Assembly: GCA_024330185.1 (NCBI GenBank)
Contig: JANDLV010000015.1
Location: 1-64,000 of the forward strand
DNA length: 64,000 nt
DNA from: Candidatus Siliceabacter maunaloa
GTDB lineage: Bacteria > Actinomycetota > Thermoleophilia > Solirubrobacterales > Solirubrobacteraceae
Direction: 5' to 3'
Part shown: positions 9,712-18,125 of the stretch, one piece after another
How positions within the stretch are numbered: position 1 is the first letter of the stretch
Layout: every line of letters starts with the position of its first letter
Made by a program: the position numbers and the translations under genes
The notes under the pieces: model-generated
Told to the model about the DNA's origin: nothing
The model's database searches: none
What the model saw: only the letters and a program-made list of their open reading frames with translations

Positions 9712-11208
9712 TCAGCGCGCGCCGCTGACCGGGGCTCCTGTGACGGTACGCCCGGCCACGTCGGCCTCGAGGAGGAACGTGGCGTCCGGGTCGGCGGGGA
9801 CGGTGGCCTGGAGCGTGCCGTCGGCGCGGGTGACCCCGGCGGCCAGCTCGCGCCACGCACCGCCGCCGGCCGGGCGGGTGAGGACGCGCCAGGGGCGCTC
9901 GTCCTCGCCCGGGCGCACGAGGCCCCACAGCGCGACCCGGCCCGGCTGCGCCTCGAGGGCGACGAGCGGCGCTGCGAAGGCGGCGCGGGTGGGCTTGGGG
10001 CGCCCGTCGATGAAGTAGAGCCCGGTCTGGTAGTCGGCCCAGCGCTCGCGCAGCGAGTCTCCCTCGCGCTCGGGCAGGTCGCGCACCAGGAAGTGCGTGG
10101 TGCTGCGCACGCGTGGGTCGGCGCGGGCGATGCGCTCGGCCTCGGAGAGCCAGCGGGCGGCGTCCTCGGGCGTGACGTCCCAGGTCGGGTCGGGCGGGTT
10201 GGTCTGGTACCCGAGCTCGGTCAGGTAGAGGTCGAGGCGACGCTCGATGCGCCCGCTCTCGTGGAGGCGGTCGAGGGTGGACGTGAGGCGCCCGAGGTCG
10301 GCCATGCGCACGTCCTCGTCCTGCGGGCTGGGCTCCCAGGGCGGCAGGCGGTCGCCGTAGGGGTGGTGGGACCACCCGTCGCCCGGCAGCGGGCGGAAGC
10401 CGGCGCAGCGCCCGGCGCGCACGGGCTCCAGCGCCTCGTCCACGCAGGCCAGCGCGCGCAGGAACACCATCGGGGACATGCGGTCGTCGGCCTCCTGCGG
10501 CTCCGCGGCGCCCAGGCTGGAGGTGGCGCCGATGAGCACGGTTGCGCCCGGCGCGGCCTCCCGCAGGCGCGGCACGGCGGCGTGGAGCATGTCGCGGTAG
10601 ACGTGCGGGGCGGCGGGTTCCAGGTCGCCGTCGGGCCCCTCCTCCCACTGGGGCAGCAGGAAGACGTTGTGGTTGGGCTCGTTCCAGACGGTGAAGGCGG
10701 CGGCGTCGGGGTAGCGGCGCGCGACGGCCTGCGCGAAGTCGGCGAAGTGGCGTGGGTCGGGGACGATGCGCTCGCGGTCGGGCGCATCGCCGGCCTGCGC
10801 CACGGCCCAGCGCGGAGCCCAGAAGGCGATGTCGACGTTGAGCTCGATCCCGCGCTCGCGCGCCATGCGCGCGAGACGGTCGAGGCGGTCCCACGCGCCC
10901 GGGGGATAGGCGTCGGGGTCGGTGGCGTCGAAGCCCGCGGGGCGCTGTATCGCCTCGGGCGCCGGGGCGATGACCGACCAGCCGGCGGTCGCGCGCACCC
11001 AGTCGACGCCTGCGGCGCGCAGGTCGTCCAGTACCCCGGCCATCTGTGCATCGGAGCGGTAGAGCAGCTCGGCGTCGTCCTGTACGACGGTGAGCGGGCC
11101 CGGACCGGGAGCGGGCGGAGAGGGCGCGCGGCCGTAGCCCGCGACACCGGCGAGGGCGAGGGCGGCGAGGAGGGCGAGGGCGGCGCCGAGACCCGCTCCG
11201 CGCCGCAC
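9712..11208 (-). CDS. Secreted clan-A glycoside hydrolase-like protein
   Basis: A 498-residue protein. GTG 11208 starts two bases after the upstream small gene's stop and leads directly into a signal peptide or anchor ([19 protein letters not shown]). The fold looks like a (beta/alpha)8 glycosidase of the GH5/GH39 type: [13 protein letters not shown], the acid/base candidate VWNEPNHN and the nucleophile candidate [10 protein letters not shown] beta-rich C-terminal domain of about 90 residues follows. Substrate unknown; an extracellular polysaccharide is likely from the signal peptide. Probably co-transcribed with the 61-residue gene upstream. Confidence 0.75.
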   Translation of the reverse strand: MRRGAGLGAALALLAALALAGVAGYGRAPSPPAPGPGPLTVVQDDAELLYRSDAQMAGVLDDLRAAGVDWVRATAGWSVIAPAPEAIQRPAGFDATDPDAYPPGAWDRLDRLARMARERGIELNVDIAFWAPRWAVAQAGDAPDRERIVPDPRHFADFAQAVARRYPDAAAFTVWNEPNHNVFLLPQWEEGPDGDLEPAAPHVYRDMLHAAVPRLREAAPGATVLIGATSSLGAAEPQEADDRMSPMVFLRALACVDEALEPVRAGRCAGFRPLPGDGWSHHPYGDRLPPWEPSPQDEDVRMADLGRLTSTLDRLHESGRIERRLDLYLTELGYQTNPPDPTWDVTPEDAARWLSEAERIARADPRVRSTTHFLVRDLPEREGDSLRERWADYQTGLYFIDGRPKPTRAAFAAPLVALEAQPGRVALWGLVRPGEDERPWRVLTRPAGGGAWRELAAGVTRADGTLQATVPADPDATFLLEADVAGRTVTGAPVSGAR

Positions 11209-11210
11209 CG

Positions 11211-11396
11211 TCAGAACCGCTGGATCGCCGTTGCGCTCTTGAGGTCGGCCAGCTCGCCGGCCATCGCGTCGACCGTGGGGCCCAGCTCGCCCAGGGCCGT
11301 CGGGTCGTCGTGGGCGACCTCGAGTGCGGCCCGGCACTCGCGCAGCCCCTCGTCGAGGCGGTCGAGTGTGGCGGCGATCGCGTCGGTGTCGAGCAT
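11211..11396 (-). CDS. Small hypothetical protein, predicted helical
   Basis: A 61-residue acidic protein, [21 protein letters not shown]..., with regularly spaced Leu/Ile and no Pro outside one loop, so two amphipathic helices are likely. It ends two bases before the glycosidase start, so the two probably form an operon. I do not recognise a family. Codon use resembles its neighbours. Confidence 0.55.
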   Translation of the reverse strand: MLDTDAIAATLDRLDEGLRECRAALEVAHDDPTALGELGPTVDAMAGELADLKSATAIQRF

Positions 11397-11406
11397 GGCG
11401 CAAGGC

Positions 11407-11446
11407 TAGTGGTCGCCCACGCACGTACGTCCTTGGACGACCACTA
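11407..11446 (-). terminator. Hairpin starting at the ECF sigma stop codon
   Basis: Nine-base perfect arms TAGTGGTCG (11407-11415) and CGACCACTA (11438-11446); the right arm contains the TAG stop of the ECF gene when read on the minus strand. The 22-base loop holds a small ACGTACGT palindrome. The same arms recur at 28918-28965, again anchored on a stop codon. Confidence 0.6.
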
Positions 11447-12010
11447 GGCGGCCAGGCCGGTCTCCTGGGCCAGGTGCGCCCGTGCGCGCGTCAGCAGGGA
11501 CTTGGTGGCCTGCACCGAGGTGTGCATCTCGTGGGCGACCTCGCGGTGGGAGCGTCCGTCGAGCACGTGCATGATCAGCGCGGTGCGCTGGCGCGTGGGC
11601 AGCGCGGCCATCGCGCCGGTCAGCGTGCGCAGCTCCTCGCGGCGCTCGAGGATCGCGCAGGGATCGAGCCCGCCGGGTCGCACCGCCAGCACGTCGTCGA
11701 AGCCGCCGCGGGCCGGGCGCGGGCTGCCCAGGGAATCCAGGGCACGGTTGCGCACGATCATGTAGAGCCAGGGCCGCAGCGCGATCGCCCGGCTGTCGGC
11801 GCGCAGGGCGGCGTGGGCGCGGATGAGGGCGTCCTGGAGGACGTCCTCGGGGTCGGCGCCCGAGCCGCGCAGCATCCGCCGGGCGTAGGCCAGCAGCGCT
11901 GCACGGTGGCGACGGACGATCGCCTCGAAGGCCTCCTCGCGATCCGCGCGGACGAGGGCGACGAGGCGCTCGTCGGGCAGGTGGTCGAGGAGCTGGGTGG
12001 TGGCGGGCAT
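11444..12010 (-). CDS. ECF-type RNA polymerase sigma factor
   Basis: A 188-residue sigma-70 family protein. Region 2 spans roughly 20-90 (FEAIVRRHRAALLAYARRML, DPEDVLQDALIRA, RPWLYMIVRNRALD); region 4 is C-terminal (LPTRQRTALIMHVLDGRSHREVA, with the helix-turn-helix ending KSLLTRARAHL). Start ATG 12010 has GGGAG upstream. No anti-sigma gene is adjacent. It is divergent from the FHA/HTH gene across about 150 bases that must hold both promoters. Confidence 0.9.
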   Translation of the reverse strand: MPATTQLLDHLPDERLVALVRADREEAFEAIVRRHRAALLAYARRMLRGSGADPEDVLQDALIRAHAALRADSRAIALRPWLYMIVRNRALDSLGSPRPARGGFDDVLAVRPGGLDPCAILERREELRTLTGAMAALPTRQRTALIMHVLDGRSHREVAHEMHTSVQATKSLLTRARAHLAQETGLAA

Positions 12011-12161
12011 GGCACTCCCTTCAGAAGTCGGTGTACGCCATAGAAACCGCCCTGCCGCCCCCCGGCCGGGCACCCCTGGTGGTGGTGGCCACACCGCAGG
12101 TGCCGCGTCTCCACACCTTGGTGTGCAGACTGCGACCGTCCGGTCTGAAAAGCTCATCGCT

Positions 12162-12863
12162 ATGGTGCAGCCCACCGACCCCGGTCCGCTCGCCGCCCAC
12201 GGGGCGACCCCCGCCGAGCTGCGCGACCGGATCGAGGCCGAGCGCGGCGGCGCACCCTTCCTGGTCTTCCGCGACGGGGCCGGCGCGCAGCGCCTGTTCG
12301 TGCTGGAGGCCCAGCGCACCCGGGTCAGCCTCGGCCGCAGCCCCGGCAACGACATAGCGCTGGTCTGGGACACCGAGGTGTCCCGCCTGCACGTCGAGCT
12401 GGAGCGCCTGGGCGACGAGTGGACGCTCAGCGACGACGGCCTGTCGCGCAACGGCTCGTTCGTCAACGGCCAGCGCATCGGCGGGCGCACCCGGCTGCGC
12501 GACGGCGACATCGTGCGCGTGGGTAAGACCTCGCTGGCCTTCCGGGTGCCCGAGTCCCCCGACTCGCGGCCCACCCGGGCGGCGGGCGCGGGGACCGCCC
12601 CGTCCGACCTGACCGCCGCCCAGCGTCGCGTCCTCGTGGCGCTCTGCCGGCCCTACGGCGCGGGTGAGTGGGCCACGCCGGCCACCAACCAGCAGATCGC
12701 CGACGAGCTGTTCCTCTCCGTCGACGCCGTCAAGGCCCAGCTGCGCGCGCTCTTCCAGCGCTTCGCGCTCGACCACCTGCCCCAGAACCAGAAGCGCTCC
12801 GTGCTGGCCATGCGGTCGATGGAGGCGGGCATCGTCACCGCACGGGATCTCGAGGCCGGGTAG
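12162..12863 (+). CDS. FHA-domain protein with C-terminal HTH
   Basis: A 233-residue protein. The FHA domain (about 45-129) keeps the phosphothreonine-binding residues: GRS at 58-60, SRLH at 74-77 and NG at 97-98 before SFVNGQRI. After a short linker, residues about 150-225 form a winged or LuxR-like helix-turn-helix (NQQIADELFLSVDAVKAQLRAL). The architecture suggests a transcription factor controlled by phospho-threonine binding. The next gene, convergent and only 12 bases away, is a Ser/Thr kinase, a natural candidate partner. Start at ATG 12162 puts the FHA domain at the usual distance. Confidence 0.82.
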   Translation: MVQPTDPGPLAAHGATPAELRDRIEAERGGAPFLVFRDGAGAQRLFVLEAQRTRVSLGRSPGNDIALVWDTEVSRLHVELERLGDEWTLSDDGLSRNGSFVNGQRIGGRTRLRDGDIVRVGKTSLAFRVPESPDSRPTRAAGAGTAPSDLTAAQRRVLVALCRPYGAGEWATPATNQQIADELFLSVDAVKAQLRALFQRFALDHLPQNQKRSVLAMRSMEAGIVTARDLEAG

Positions 12864-12875
12864 GCCGTCGGCGGC

Positions 12876-14858
12876 TCAGCGCTCGGGCGTCTCGATGCGG
12901 ACCACCTCGTCCTCGCTGAGGAGGCTCACCCACACGAAGTCCTCGGCGGCGGCGACGGCGAACGGGCCGCGGCCCGTCTCGACCGGGTCGCCGATGCGCT
13001 CGCGGCTCTCGGCGTCGACACGCACCACGTCGCTGCGGCGCCGGCGCGAGACCCATACCACGCCATCGGCCTCGTCGACGCGCGCGGGCGCGGCGCCGAT
13101 CTCGGTGAAGTCCGTCTGCAGCGTGTTCGGGGAGATACGCGTGATGGTCTCCTCGCCCTCGTTGGCCACCCACACGCCGTTGCCGACGGTCAGCCAGCCC
13201 GGCTTGGAGCCGACGTTGATCGACTCCTGCTCCTCGTCGGGCAGGCGGATGCGGGTGACGGTGGCCGCCTCGGTGTTGGTCACCCACACGGCGTCGTAGC
13301 CAACGGCCAGGGCGCGCACGCCGGTGGGCACGGCGATGAACCGCTGCTCGGCGGTCTCGCGGTCGATGCGCACAACGCCGTCGGGATTGCGCACCGCGAC
13401 CCAGATCGCGCCCTCGCCCGTGTCGACCGCGAAGGGCTCGCCGGGCAGTGTGGTCGCGGGGCCCGCGCGCCGGCCGGTCTGCAGGCTGAAGCCCAGCAGC
13501 GAGCGGGTGGTCTGCTTGACCACCCACAGCCGTCCGTAGCCGGCGTGCACGGCGGTGACGCCCTCCCCGACCGGCAACGGGGGGCGCACGCGCCTGCCGG
13601 CGTCGGCCTCGAAGCGCAGCACGTCGTCGTCCGAGGCGCTGCCCACCCACAGGAACCCGCCGCCCAGCGTCAGCGCGTTGGGCCGCGTATCGACCGGCGC
13701 GCGGTCGACCACCTCGGGCAACGCGGGCGGCGGGGCCGTGGTCGGCGCGGTGGCCCGCTGGGTGGTGGGTGGGCCGGAATCCTCGCCCTCGCCCACCAGC
13801 GCCGCAGCAGCCATGCCGCCCAGCGCAAGAAGGACGACCGCGGCGGCGGCGGCCAGCGCGGCGCGGGGCACCCCGCCGCGCCCGTGGCCGCTCGCACCCG
13901 CGCCCCCGGCGGTCTCCGGCGTGTCGGCGCTCGCGGCCGCCGTCACCGCCGTGGACGGCTCGCCCGCGGGCGCGCGCGTCTCGTCGAAGGGCGCGGCGTC
14001 GCCCACGGCGACCATGCGCTCGGGCCCGCCGGCGTCCCGGACGCCCGCTGCGGCCAGGGCCGCGCGACCCAGGTCGCCGGCCGAGGGGAAGCGGTCGGCG
14101 GGCTGCTTGGCCAGCGCGCGGCGCACGACGGGGACGAAGGTGGCCGGCACGCCGTCGGCCTCCCCGGGCGGCTCGTCGTTGAGGTGGGCCCACAGCGTCG
14201 CCTCGTCGCCCGAGCGCATGAACGGCGCGCGGCCCGTCAGGAGGTGCACGAGCACGCAGCCCAGCGCGTAGACGTCCACGCGGGCGTCCACCCGCTCCCC
14301 ACGGATCTGCTCGGGGGCGACGTAGCCCAGCGTGCCCACCCAGCCGCCGGCCCGGGTGATGCCCGTCTCGGAGGCCGTGCGCTTGGTCAGGCCGAAGTCG
14401 GTGAGGTAGGCATGGTCCCCGGCGCCCAGCAGGACGTTGGCGGGCTTGACGTCGCGGTGGACCAGGCCCCGGGCGTGGGCGGCGTCCAGCGCGCCGCCGA
14501 CCTGGGCGACGATGCGAGCCGCGTCCACGGGCTCCAATCTCCCCAGGGCGCGCACGCGGGCGCGGAGATCCTCCCCTGCGACGTAGCGCATGACGATGAA
14601 GAGCTGGCCGTCATGCTCGCCCGCGTGGTAGATCGGGATGACGTTGGGATGCTCGATCGAGGCCGCGGCCCTGGACTCGCGCACGAAGCGGTCGCGGAAG
14701 TCCTCGTCCTCGGCCAGGCCGGGCGCGATGAGCTTGAGCGCGACGGTGCGCTCGAGAGCCATCTGCTTGGCGCGGTACACGACCCCCATCCCGCCGCGTC
14801 CCGCGAGCCCCTCGATGCGGTGGTCGGCGAAGACCTCGCCTTCGGTCAGCTCGTGCAT
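12876..14858 (-). CDS. Membrane Ser/Thr protein kinase with extracellular beta-propeller
   Basis: A 660-residue PknB-like protein. The kinase domain covers about 12-270, with glycine loop GRGGMGVVYRAK, K42, HRDVKPAN at 134-141 and DFG at 154-156, all intact. A low-complexity juxtamembrane region leads to one transmembrane helix near 325-350 (AAAAAVVLLALGGMAAAALVG). The C-terminal 300 residues carry repeated units (LWVGSAS, IWVAVRN, VWVTNTE, VWVANEG, VWVSRRR, VWVSLLS) spaced about 40-45 residues apart, a six- or seven-bladed YVTN/NHL-type propeller likely to be outside the cell as sensor. Neighbours include an FHA protein and an ECF sigma factor. Confidence 0.9.
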   Translation of the reverse strand: MHELTEGEVFADHRIEGLAGRGGMGVVYRAKQMALERTVALKLIAPGLAEDEDFRDRFVRESRAAASIEHPNVIPIYHAGEHDGQLFIVMRYVAGEDLRARVRALGRLEPVDAARIVAQVGGALDAAHARGLVHRDVKPANVLLGAGDHAYLTDFGLTKRTASETGITRAGGWVGTLGYVAPEQIRGERVDARVDVYALGCVLVHLLTGRAPFMRSGDEATLWAHLNDEPPGEADGVPATFVPVVRRALAKQPADRFPSAGDLGRAALAAAGVRDAGGPERMVAVGDAAPFDETRAPAGEPSTAVTAAASADTPETAGGAGASGHGRGGVPRAALAAAAAVVLLALGGMAAAALVGEGEDSGPPTTQRATAPTTAPPPALPEVVDRAPVDTRPNALTLGGGFLWVGSASDDDVLRFEADAGRRVRPPLPVGEGVTAVHAGYGRLWVVKQTTRSLLGFSLQTGRRAGPATTLPGEPFAVDTGEGAIWVAVRNPDGVVRIDRETAEQRFIAVPTGVRALAVGYDAVWVTNTEAATVTRIRLPDEEQESINVGSKPGWLTVGNGVWVANEGEETITRISPNTLQTDFTEIGAAPARVDEADGVVWVSRRRRSDVVRVDAESRERIGDPVETGRGPFAVAAAEDFVWVSLLSEDEVVRIETPER

Positions 14859-14906
14859 CCGCGCGCATTGTCGCGCAAGCGGAGACTCGACTCCGGCCGA
14901 TCCGCC

Positions 14907-15671
14907 TCAGGAGGCCTCCTGGTTGGCCACGGCGGCCATCAGCGTGAGCCCGCCGTCGATCACGTAGGAGGCGCCGGTCACGTAGCGGGACTCGGGCGAG
15001 CACAGCCAGGCGATCAGGGCGGCTACCTCGCGGGCGTCGCCCGGTCGCCCGGCGGGGATCATCGGCCGCCGGCGGTCGTGGGGGTCGATGTCCTCGCCGC
15101 CGGTCATCGGGGTGGCGATCTCGCCGGGGGCGACGGCGTTGACGCAGATGCCGTGCTCGGCCAGCTCCAGGGCCAGCACCTTGCTCAGGCCGCCCAAGCC
15201 GTGCTTGGCGGCCACGTAGGGGGCGGCGCCGCGCAGCGGCACGTGCTCGTGGACGGAGGTGACGTTGACGATCCGGCCGCCGGCGCCCGCGGCGATCATG
15301 CGCCGCGCTGCCTCCTGGGCCGTCGAGAGGGCCCCGACGAGGTTCACCGCGAGGATCCGCTCGAACGTCGCGGTGTCGAGCTTCAGCACCGGCCCCCGGG
15401 TGGCGGTGGCGGCGTTGTTGACCAGGGCGTGGATGCCGTCCAGCGCGTCGGCCAGCTCCGCGACGACGCGGCCGCCGCTGTCGGCGTCGGTGAGGTCGAG
15501 CGCTCGGGCCTCCCCGCGCCGGCCCTCGCGCTCGACGAGCGCGGCGGTCTCCCGGCCACCCTCCTCGTCGCCGTACCATGTGATGCCCACGTCCCATCCC
15601 TGCTCGGCGAGCTTGATGGCGGTGGCGCGGCCGATGCCGGAGTCGGCGCCGGTGATGATCGCGACGGGCAC
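14907..15671 (-). CDS. Short-chain dehydrogenase/reductase
   Basis: A 254-residue classical SDR. The NAD(P) loop is TGADSGIG at 7-14, the structural motif NNAAT near 87, the catalytic Ser in NVTSVHEH and the YVAAK pair near 150-154. The C-terminal GASYVIDGGLTLM is typical of glucose-1-dehydrogenase or acetoacetyl-CoA-reductase-like SDRs. The substrate cannot be assigned. It is divergent from the PfkB-type kinase, with a hairpin in the shared upstream region. Confidence 0.88.
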   Translation of the reverse strand: MPVAIITGADSGIGRATAIKLAEQGWDVGITWYGDEEGGRETAALVEREGRRGEARALDLTDADSGGRVVAELADALDGIHALVNNAATATRGPVLKLDTATFERILAVNLVGALSTAQEAARRMIAAGAGGRIVNVTSVHEHVPLRGAAPYVAAKHGLGGLSKVLALELAEHGICVNAVAPGEIATPMTGGEDIDPHDRRRPMIPAGRPGDAREVAALIAWLCSPESRYVTGASYVIDGGLTLMAAVANQEAS

Positions 15672-15688
15672 GGTCGCACCGGTACCCG

Positions 15689-15727
15689 CATGAGGGGCGG
15701 GCGAAGCGGGCAGCCCGTCGCCTCATG
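15689..15727. promoter_or_regulatory. Imperfect palindrome in the SDR/PfkB divergent region
   Basis: CATGAGG (15689-15695) is matched by CCTCATG (15721-15727). The intervening bases extend the pairing (GGCGGGC with GCCCGTC, one bulge and one wobble), giving a stem of about 12 pairs with a short loop. It lies between the divergent starts at 15671 and 15790, so an operator or a 5' UTR hairpin are both possible. Confidence 0.35.
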
Positions 15728-15789
15728 AGCCATCACATCGTCCTCGTCGAGGCCGTGGCGCAGTCGTCCCCGTAGGCGGACGCCGGCCT

Positions 15790-16620
15790 GTGACGGTCCG
15801 GGTCGCGGTGGTGGGCCACGTCGAGTGGGTGGAGTTCGCGCGGGTCGAGCGGGTTCCGCGCCCCGGGGAGATCGTGCACGCGCGCGAGACGTTCGAGGAG
15901 GCCGGCGGCGGCGGCGGGGTGGCCGCCGTCCAGCTCGCCCGCCTGGCCGGGGCGGTCGACCTCATCACCGCCCTGGGAGCGGACGGAGCCGGCCGGCGGG
16001 CGCGGGAGGCGCTGTCCGCCCGGGGCGTCTGCGTGCACGCGGCGCCCCGCGAGTGCCGGCAGCGGCGGGCGTTCACGCTCCTCGACGACGCGGGGGAGCG
16101 CACCATCACGGTCCTCGGCGAGCGGATCGTGCCCCACGGGGAGGATGCGCTGCCCTGGGAGCGGCTGCGCCGCGCCGACGGGGTCTACTTCACCGGGGGT
16201 GACCCGGCGGCGCTGCGGGCGGCACGCGAGGCGGCCGTCCTGGTGGCGACGCCGCGGGCGCGGGAGGCGATCGTGGCTGCGGGGGTGAAGCTCGACGTAC
16301 TGGTGCACAGCGGCAGCGACGCAGGCGAGCGGATCGCTCCCGGGGAGCTGCCCGTGGCGCCCCGTCTCAGCGTCACCACGCTGGGGGAGCGGGGCGGGCG
16401 GTGGCGGACCGAGGAAGGCGACGAGGGAGCCTGGGCGCCCGCGCCGCTCCCGGGACCCGTGGCGGATGCCTACGGCGCGGGCGACACGTTTGCCGCGGCG
16501 CTGACGTTCGCGCTCGCCTCGGGCTACGACCTCGCGACCGCACTCGACCTCGCCGCCCGCTGCTCGGCGGCCTGCCTCACCGGCCGTGGCCCGTATGACG
16601 CCGAGCTGCCGGTGCCCTGA
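15790..16620 (+). CDS. PfkB-family carbohydrate kinase
   Basis: A 276-residue ribokinase-like protein starting at GTG 15790. The N-terminal substrate-binding motif AGGGGGVAAVQLARL is present. The C-terminal PfkB signature DAYGAGDTFAAAL contains the catalytic Asp and the anion hole. It is short for the family (usually about 300) but has all core motifs. Sugar specificity is not evident; adenosine-kinase-like and ribokinase-like members look alike at this level. Confidence 0.87.
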   Translation: MTVRVAVVGHVEWVEFARVERVPRPGEIVHARETFEEAGGGGGVAAVQLARLAGAVDLITALGADGAGRRAREALSARGVCVHAAPRECRQRRAFTLLDDAGERTITVLGERIVPHGEDALPWERLRRADGVYFTGGDPAALRAAREAAVLVATPRAREAIVAAGVKLDVLVHSGSDAGERIAPGELPVAPRLSVTTLGERGGRWRTEEGDEGAWAPAPLPGPVADAYGAGDTFAAALTFALASGYDLATALDLAARCSAACLTGRGPYDAELPVP

Positions 16621-16629
16621 GCGCAGGAG

Positions 16630-16815
16630 TCAGCCCGGGCCCTCGGAGCCTCGGCCCGTCTGCCCCTGCAGGCGGTCGATGAGCTCGGAGGCACGGGCCT
16701 TGCTCAGCGAGGGGTCGAACGCCTCGCCGGCCTCGCGGCACAGCGTCTCGAGGTAGGACGCCTGAGGTCCGTCATTGGCCTCGCCGGTGACGTCACCTGG
16801 CTTATCCGACCGCAT
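16630..16815 (-). CDS. DUF3072-family small protein
   Basis: A 61-residue protein containing the family core QASYLETLCREAGEAFD followed by SKARASELIDRLQ. DUF3072 proteins are small, helical and of unknown function, sometimes fused to or near DNA-binding or stress proteins. Its ATG (16815) lies inside the palindrome that precedes the divergent Rrf2 gene, so the Rrf2 regulator probably controls both directions. Confidence 0.8.
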   Translation of the reverse strand: MRSDKPGDVTGEANDGPQASYLETLCREAGEAFDPSLSKARASELIDRLQGQTGRGSEGPG

Positions 16816-16824
16816 TGGTAGGAT
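16804..16824. promoter_or_regulatory. 21-bp palindromic operator of the Rrf2-SUF promoter
   Basis: Arms ATCCGACC (16804-16811) and GGTAGGAT (16817-16824) match as ATCCnACC-N5-GGTnGGAT. The right arm contains a -10-like TAGGAT (16819-16824) placed nine bases before the rrf2 ATG, which implies a leaderless or nearly leaderless transcript. A repressor bound here would block the -10. A second 21-bp palindrome with the same left arm precedes the rieske-sufB-sufD unit at 21011. Regulator identity is inferred from adjacency. Confidence 0.65.
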
Positions 16825-16832
16825 TATGCCCG

Positions 16833-17339
16833 ATGATCTTCACGACCAAGGCGGAGTACGGAGTGCGCCTGCTGGTCGAGCTCGGGCGCCAGCCCAGCGA
16901 CCAACCGGTCTCGCTCAAGGCGATCTCCGAGGCCGAGGGCCTGCCCCTCGCCTACCTCGAGCGCATCGCCGCCCTGCTCAAGAAGGCCGGCGTGGTCGCC
17001 GCCACGCGGGGCGCCCACGGCGGCTACCGGCTGGCTCGCGACCCGGCGGCCATCACGATGGACGAGGTCGTGCTCGCCCTGGAGGGCGTCGTCGCGCCCA
17101 TGTCCTGCTTCATCGACGACAGCGCCGGCGAGCGCGGCGTCCTGTGCTCCCACACCGACGACGGCGGGGAGACATGCGCCACCAAGCTGCTGTGGATGCG
17201 CGTGCACGGCGGCGTGCTGCGCGCGCTGGCGGGCACCACGCTGGGCGAGCTGATCGCCTTCGCCGATCACGGCCCGGCCGTGCCGGCGGCGGCCGCGATC
17301 TCCGGCGGCACTCCGCCCGCCCTCCAGCCCCATCTCTAG
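16833..17339 (+). CDS. Rrf2/IscR-family Fe-S cluster-sensing regulator of SUF
   Basis: A 168-residue Rrf2 protein, MIFTTKAEYGVRLLVEL..., with the winged helix-turn-helix at about 25-68 (SLKAISEAEGLPLAYLERI, GVVAATRGAHGGYRL). Three Cys at 92, 105 and 115 occupy the cluster-binding loop; the first aligns with IscR C92, though the spacing is wider than the IscR C-x5-C-x5-C. It likely binds an Fe-S cluster and represses or tunes the adjacent suf genes, as IscR does. ATG 16833 is chosen over the upstream frame because the family starts with this segment and a -10 lies nine bases upstream. It leads the sufC-sufS-sufU unit, 18 bases before sufC. Confidence 0.88.
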   Translation: MIFTTKAEYGVRLLVELGRQPSDQPVSLKAISEAEGLPLAYLERIAALLKKAGVVAATRGAHGGYRLARDPAAITMDEVVLALEGVVAPMSCFIDDSAGERGVLCSHTDDGGETCATKLLWMRVHGGVLRALAGTTLGELIAFADHGPAVPAAAAISGGTPPALQPHL

Positions 17340-17357
17340 ACCCAGAAAGCGAGACGC

Positions 17358-18125
17358 ATGCCCGAGCTCCTCATCGAGAACCTCCACGTCAGCGCCGGCG
17401 ACAAGCAGATCCTCAAGGGGCTCGACCTCGCCGTGCGCTCGGGCGAGGTCCACGCGCTGATGGGCCCCAACGGGTCGGGCAAGTCGACCCTGGCCAACGC
17501 GATCATGGGCCACCCCAACCTCGAGGTCACGCAGGGGCGCATCGTCTTCGACGGCGAGGACATCACCGAGGCCGACCCCGACGAGCGCGCCCGCGCGGGC
17601 CTGTTCATGGCCTTCCAGTACCCGGTCTCCATCCCGGGCGTGACCGTCACCAAGTACCTGCGCATGGTCATGAACGCGCACCGCAACCAGCGCGGCGAGG
17701 AGGACATCTCGCTCAAGGACTTCCGCAGGACGGTAGAGGAGGCGATGGAGCTCACCAGCGTCCCCAGGGAGTTCTCCAGCCGCTACCTCAACGAGGGCTT
17801 CTCGGGCGGCGAGAAGAAGCGCATGGAGATCCTCCAGCTCGCGCTCCAGAAGCCGTCCGTCGCGGTGCTCGACGAGACCGACTCGGGCCTGGACATCGAC
17901 GCCCTCAACGTCGTGGCCAACGGCGTCAACACGGTGGCCAAGGGCAGCGACATGGGCGTGTTGATCATCACCCACTACCAGCGCATCCTGCACATGGTCC
18001 AGCCCTCGCGCGTCTCCATCATGTTCGAGGGGCGCATCGCCAAGGAGGGCGGCCCGGAGCTCGTGACGCAGCTCGAGGCCGAGGGCTACGGGCGCATCCG
18101 CGAGGAAGTCGCCGCGTCCGCATGA
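17358..18125 (+). CDS. sufC: Fe-S assembly ATPase SufC
   Basis: A 255-residue ABC-type ATPase with Walker [10 protein letters not shown] at 36-44, signature FSGGEKKR at 148-155 and the Walker B region [16 protein letters not shown]. The replacement of the usual RAL segment by [11 protein letters not shown] is diagnostic of SufC. It forms the SufBC2D scaffold complex with SufB and SufD encoded 4 kb downstream. Its stop overlaps the sufS start (ATGA). Confidence 0.97.
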   Translation: MPELLIENLHVSAGDKQILKGLDLAVRSGEVHALMGPNGSGKSTLANAIMGHPNLEVTQGRIVFDGEDITEADPDERARAGLFMAFQYPVSIPGVTVTKYLRMVMNAHRNQRGEEDISLKDFRRTVEEAMELTSVPREFSSRYLNEGFSGGEKKRMEILQLALQKPSVAVLDETDSGLDIDALNVVANGVNTVAKGSDMGVLIITHYQRILHMVQPSRVSIMFEGRIAKEGGPELVTQLEAEGYGRIREEVAASA

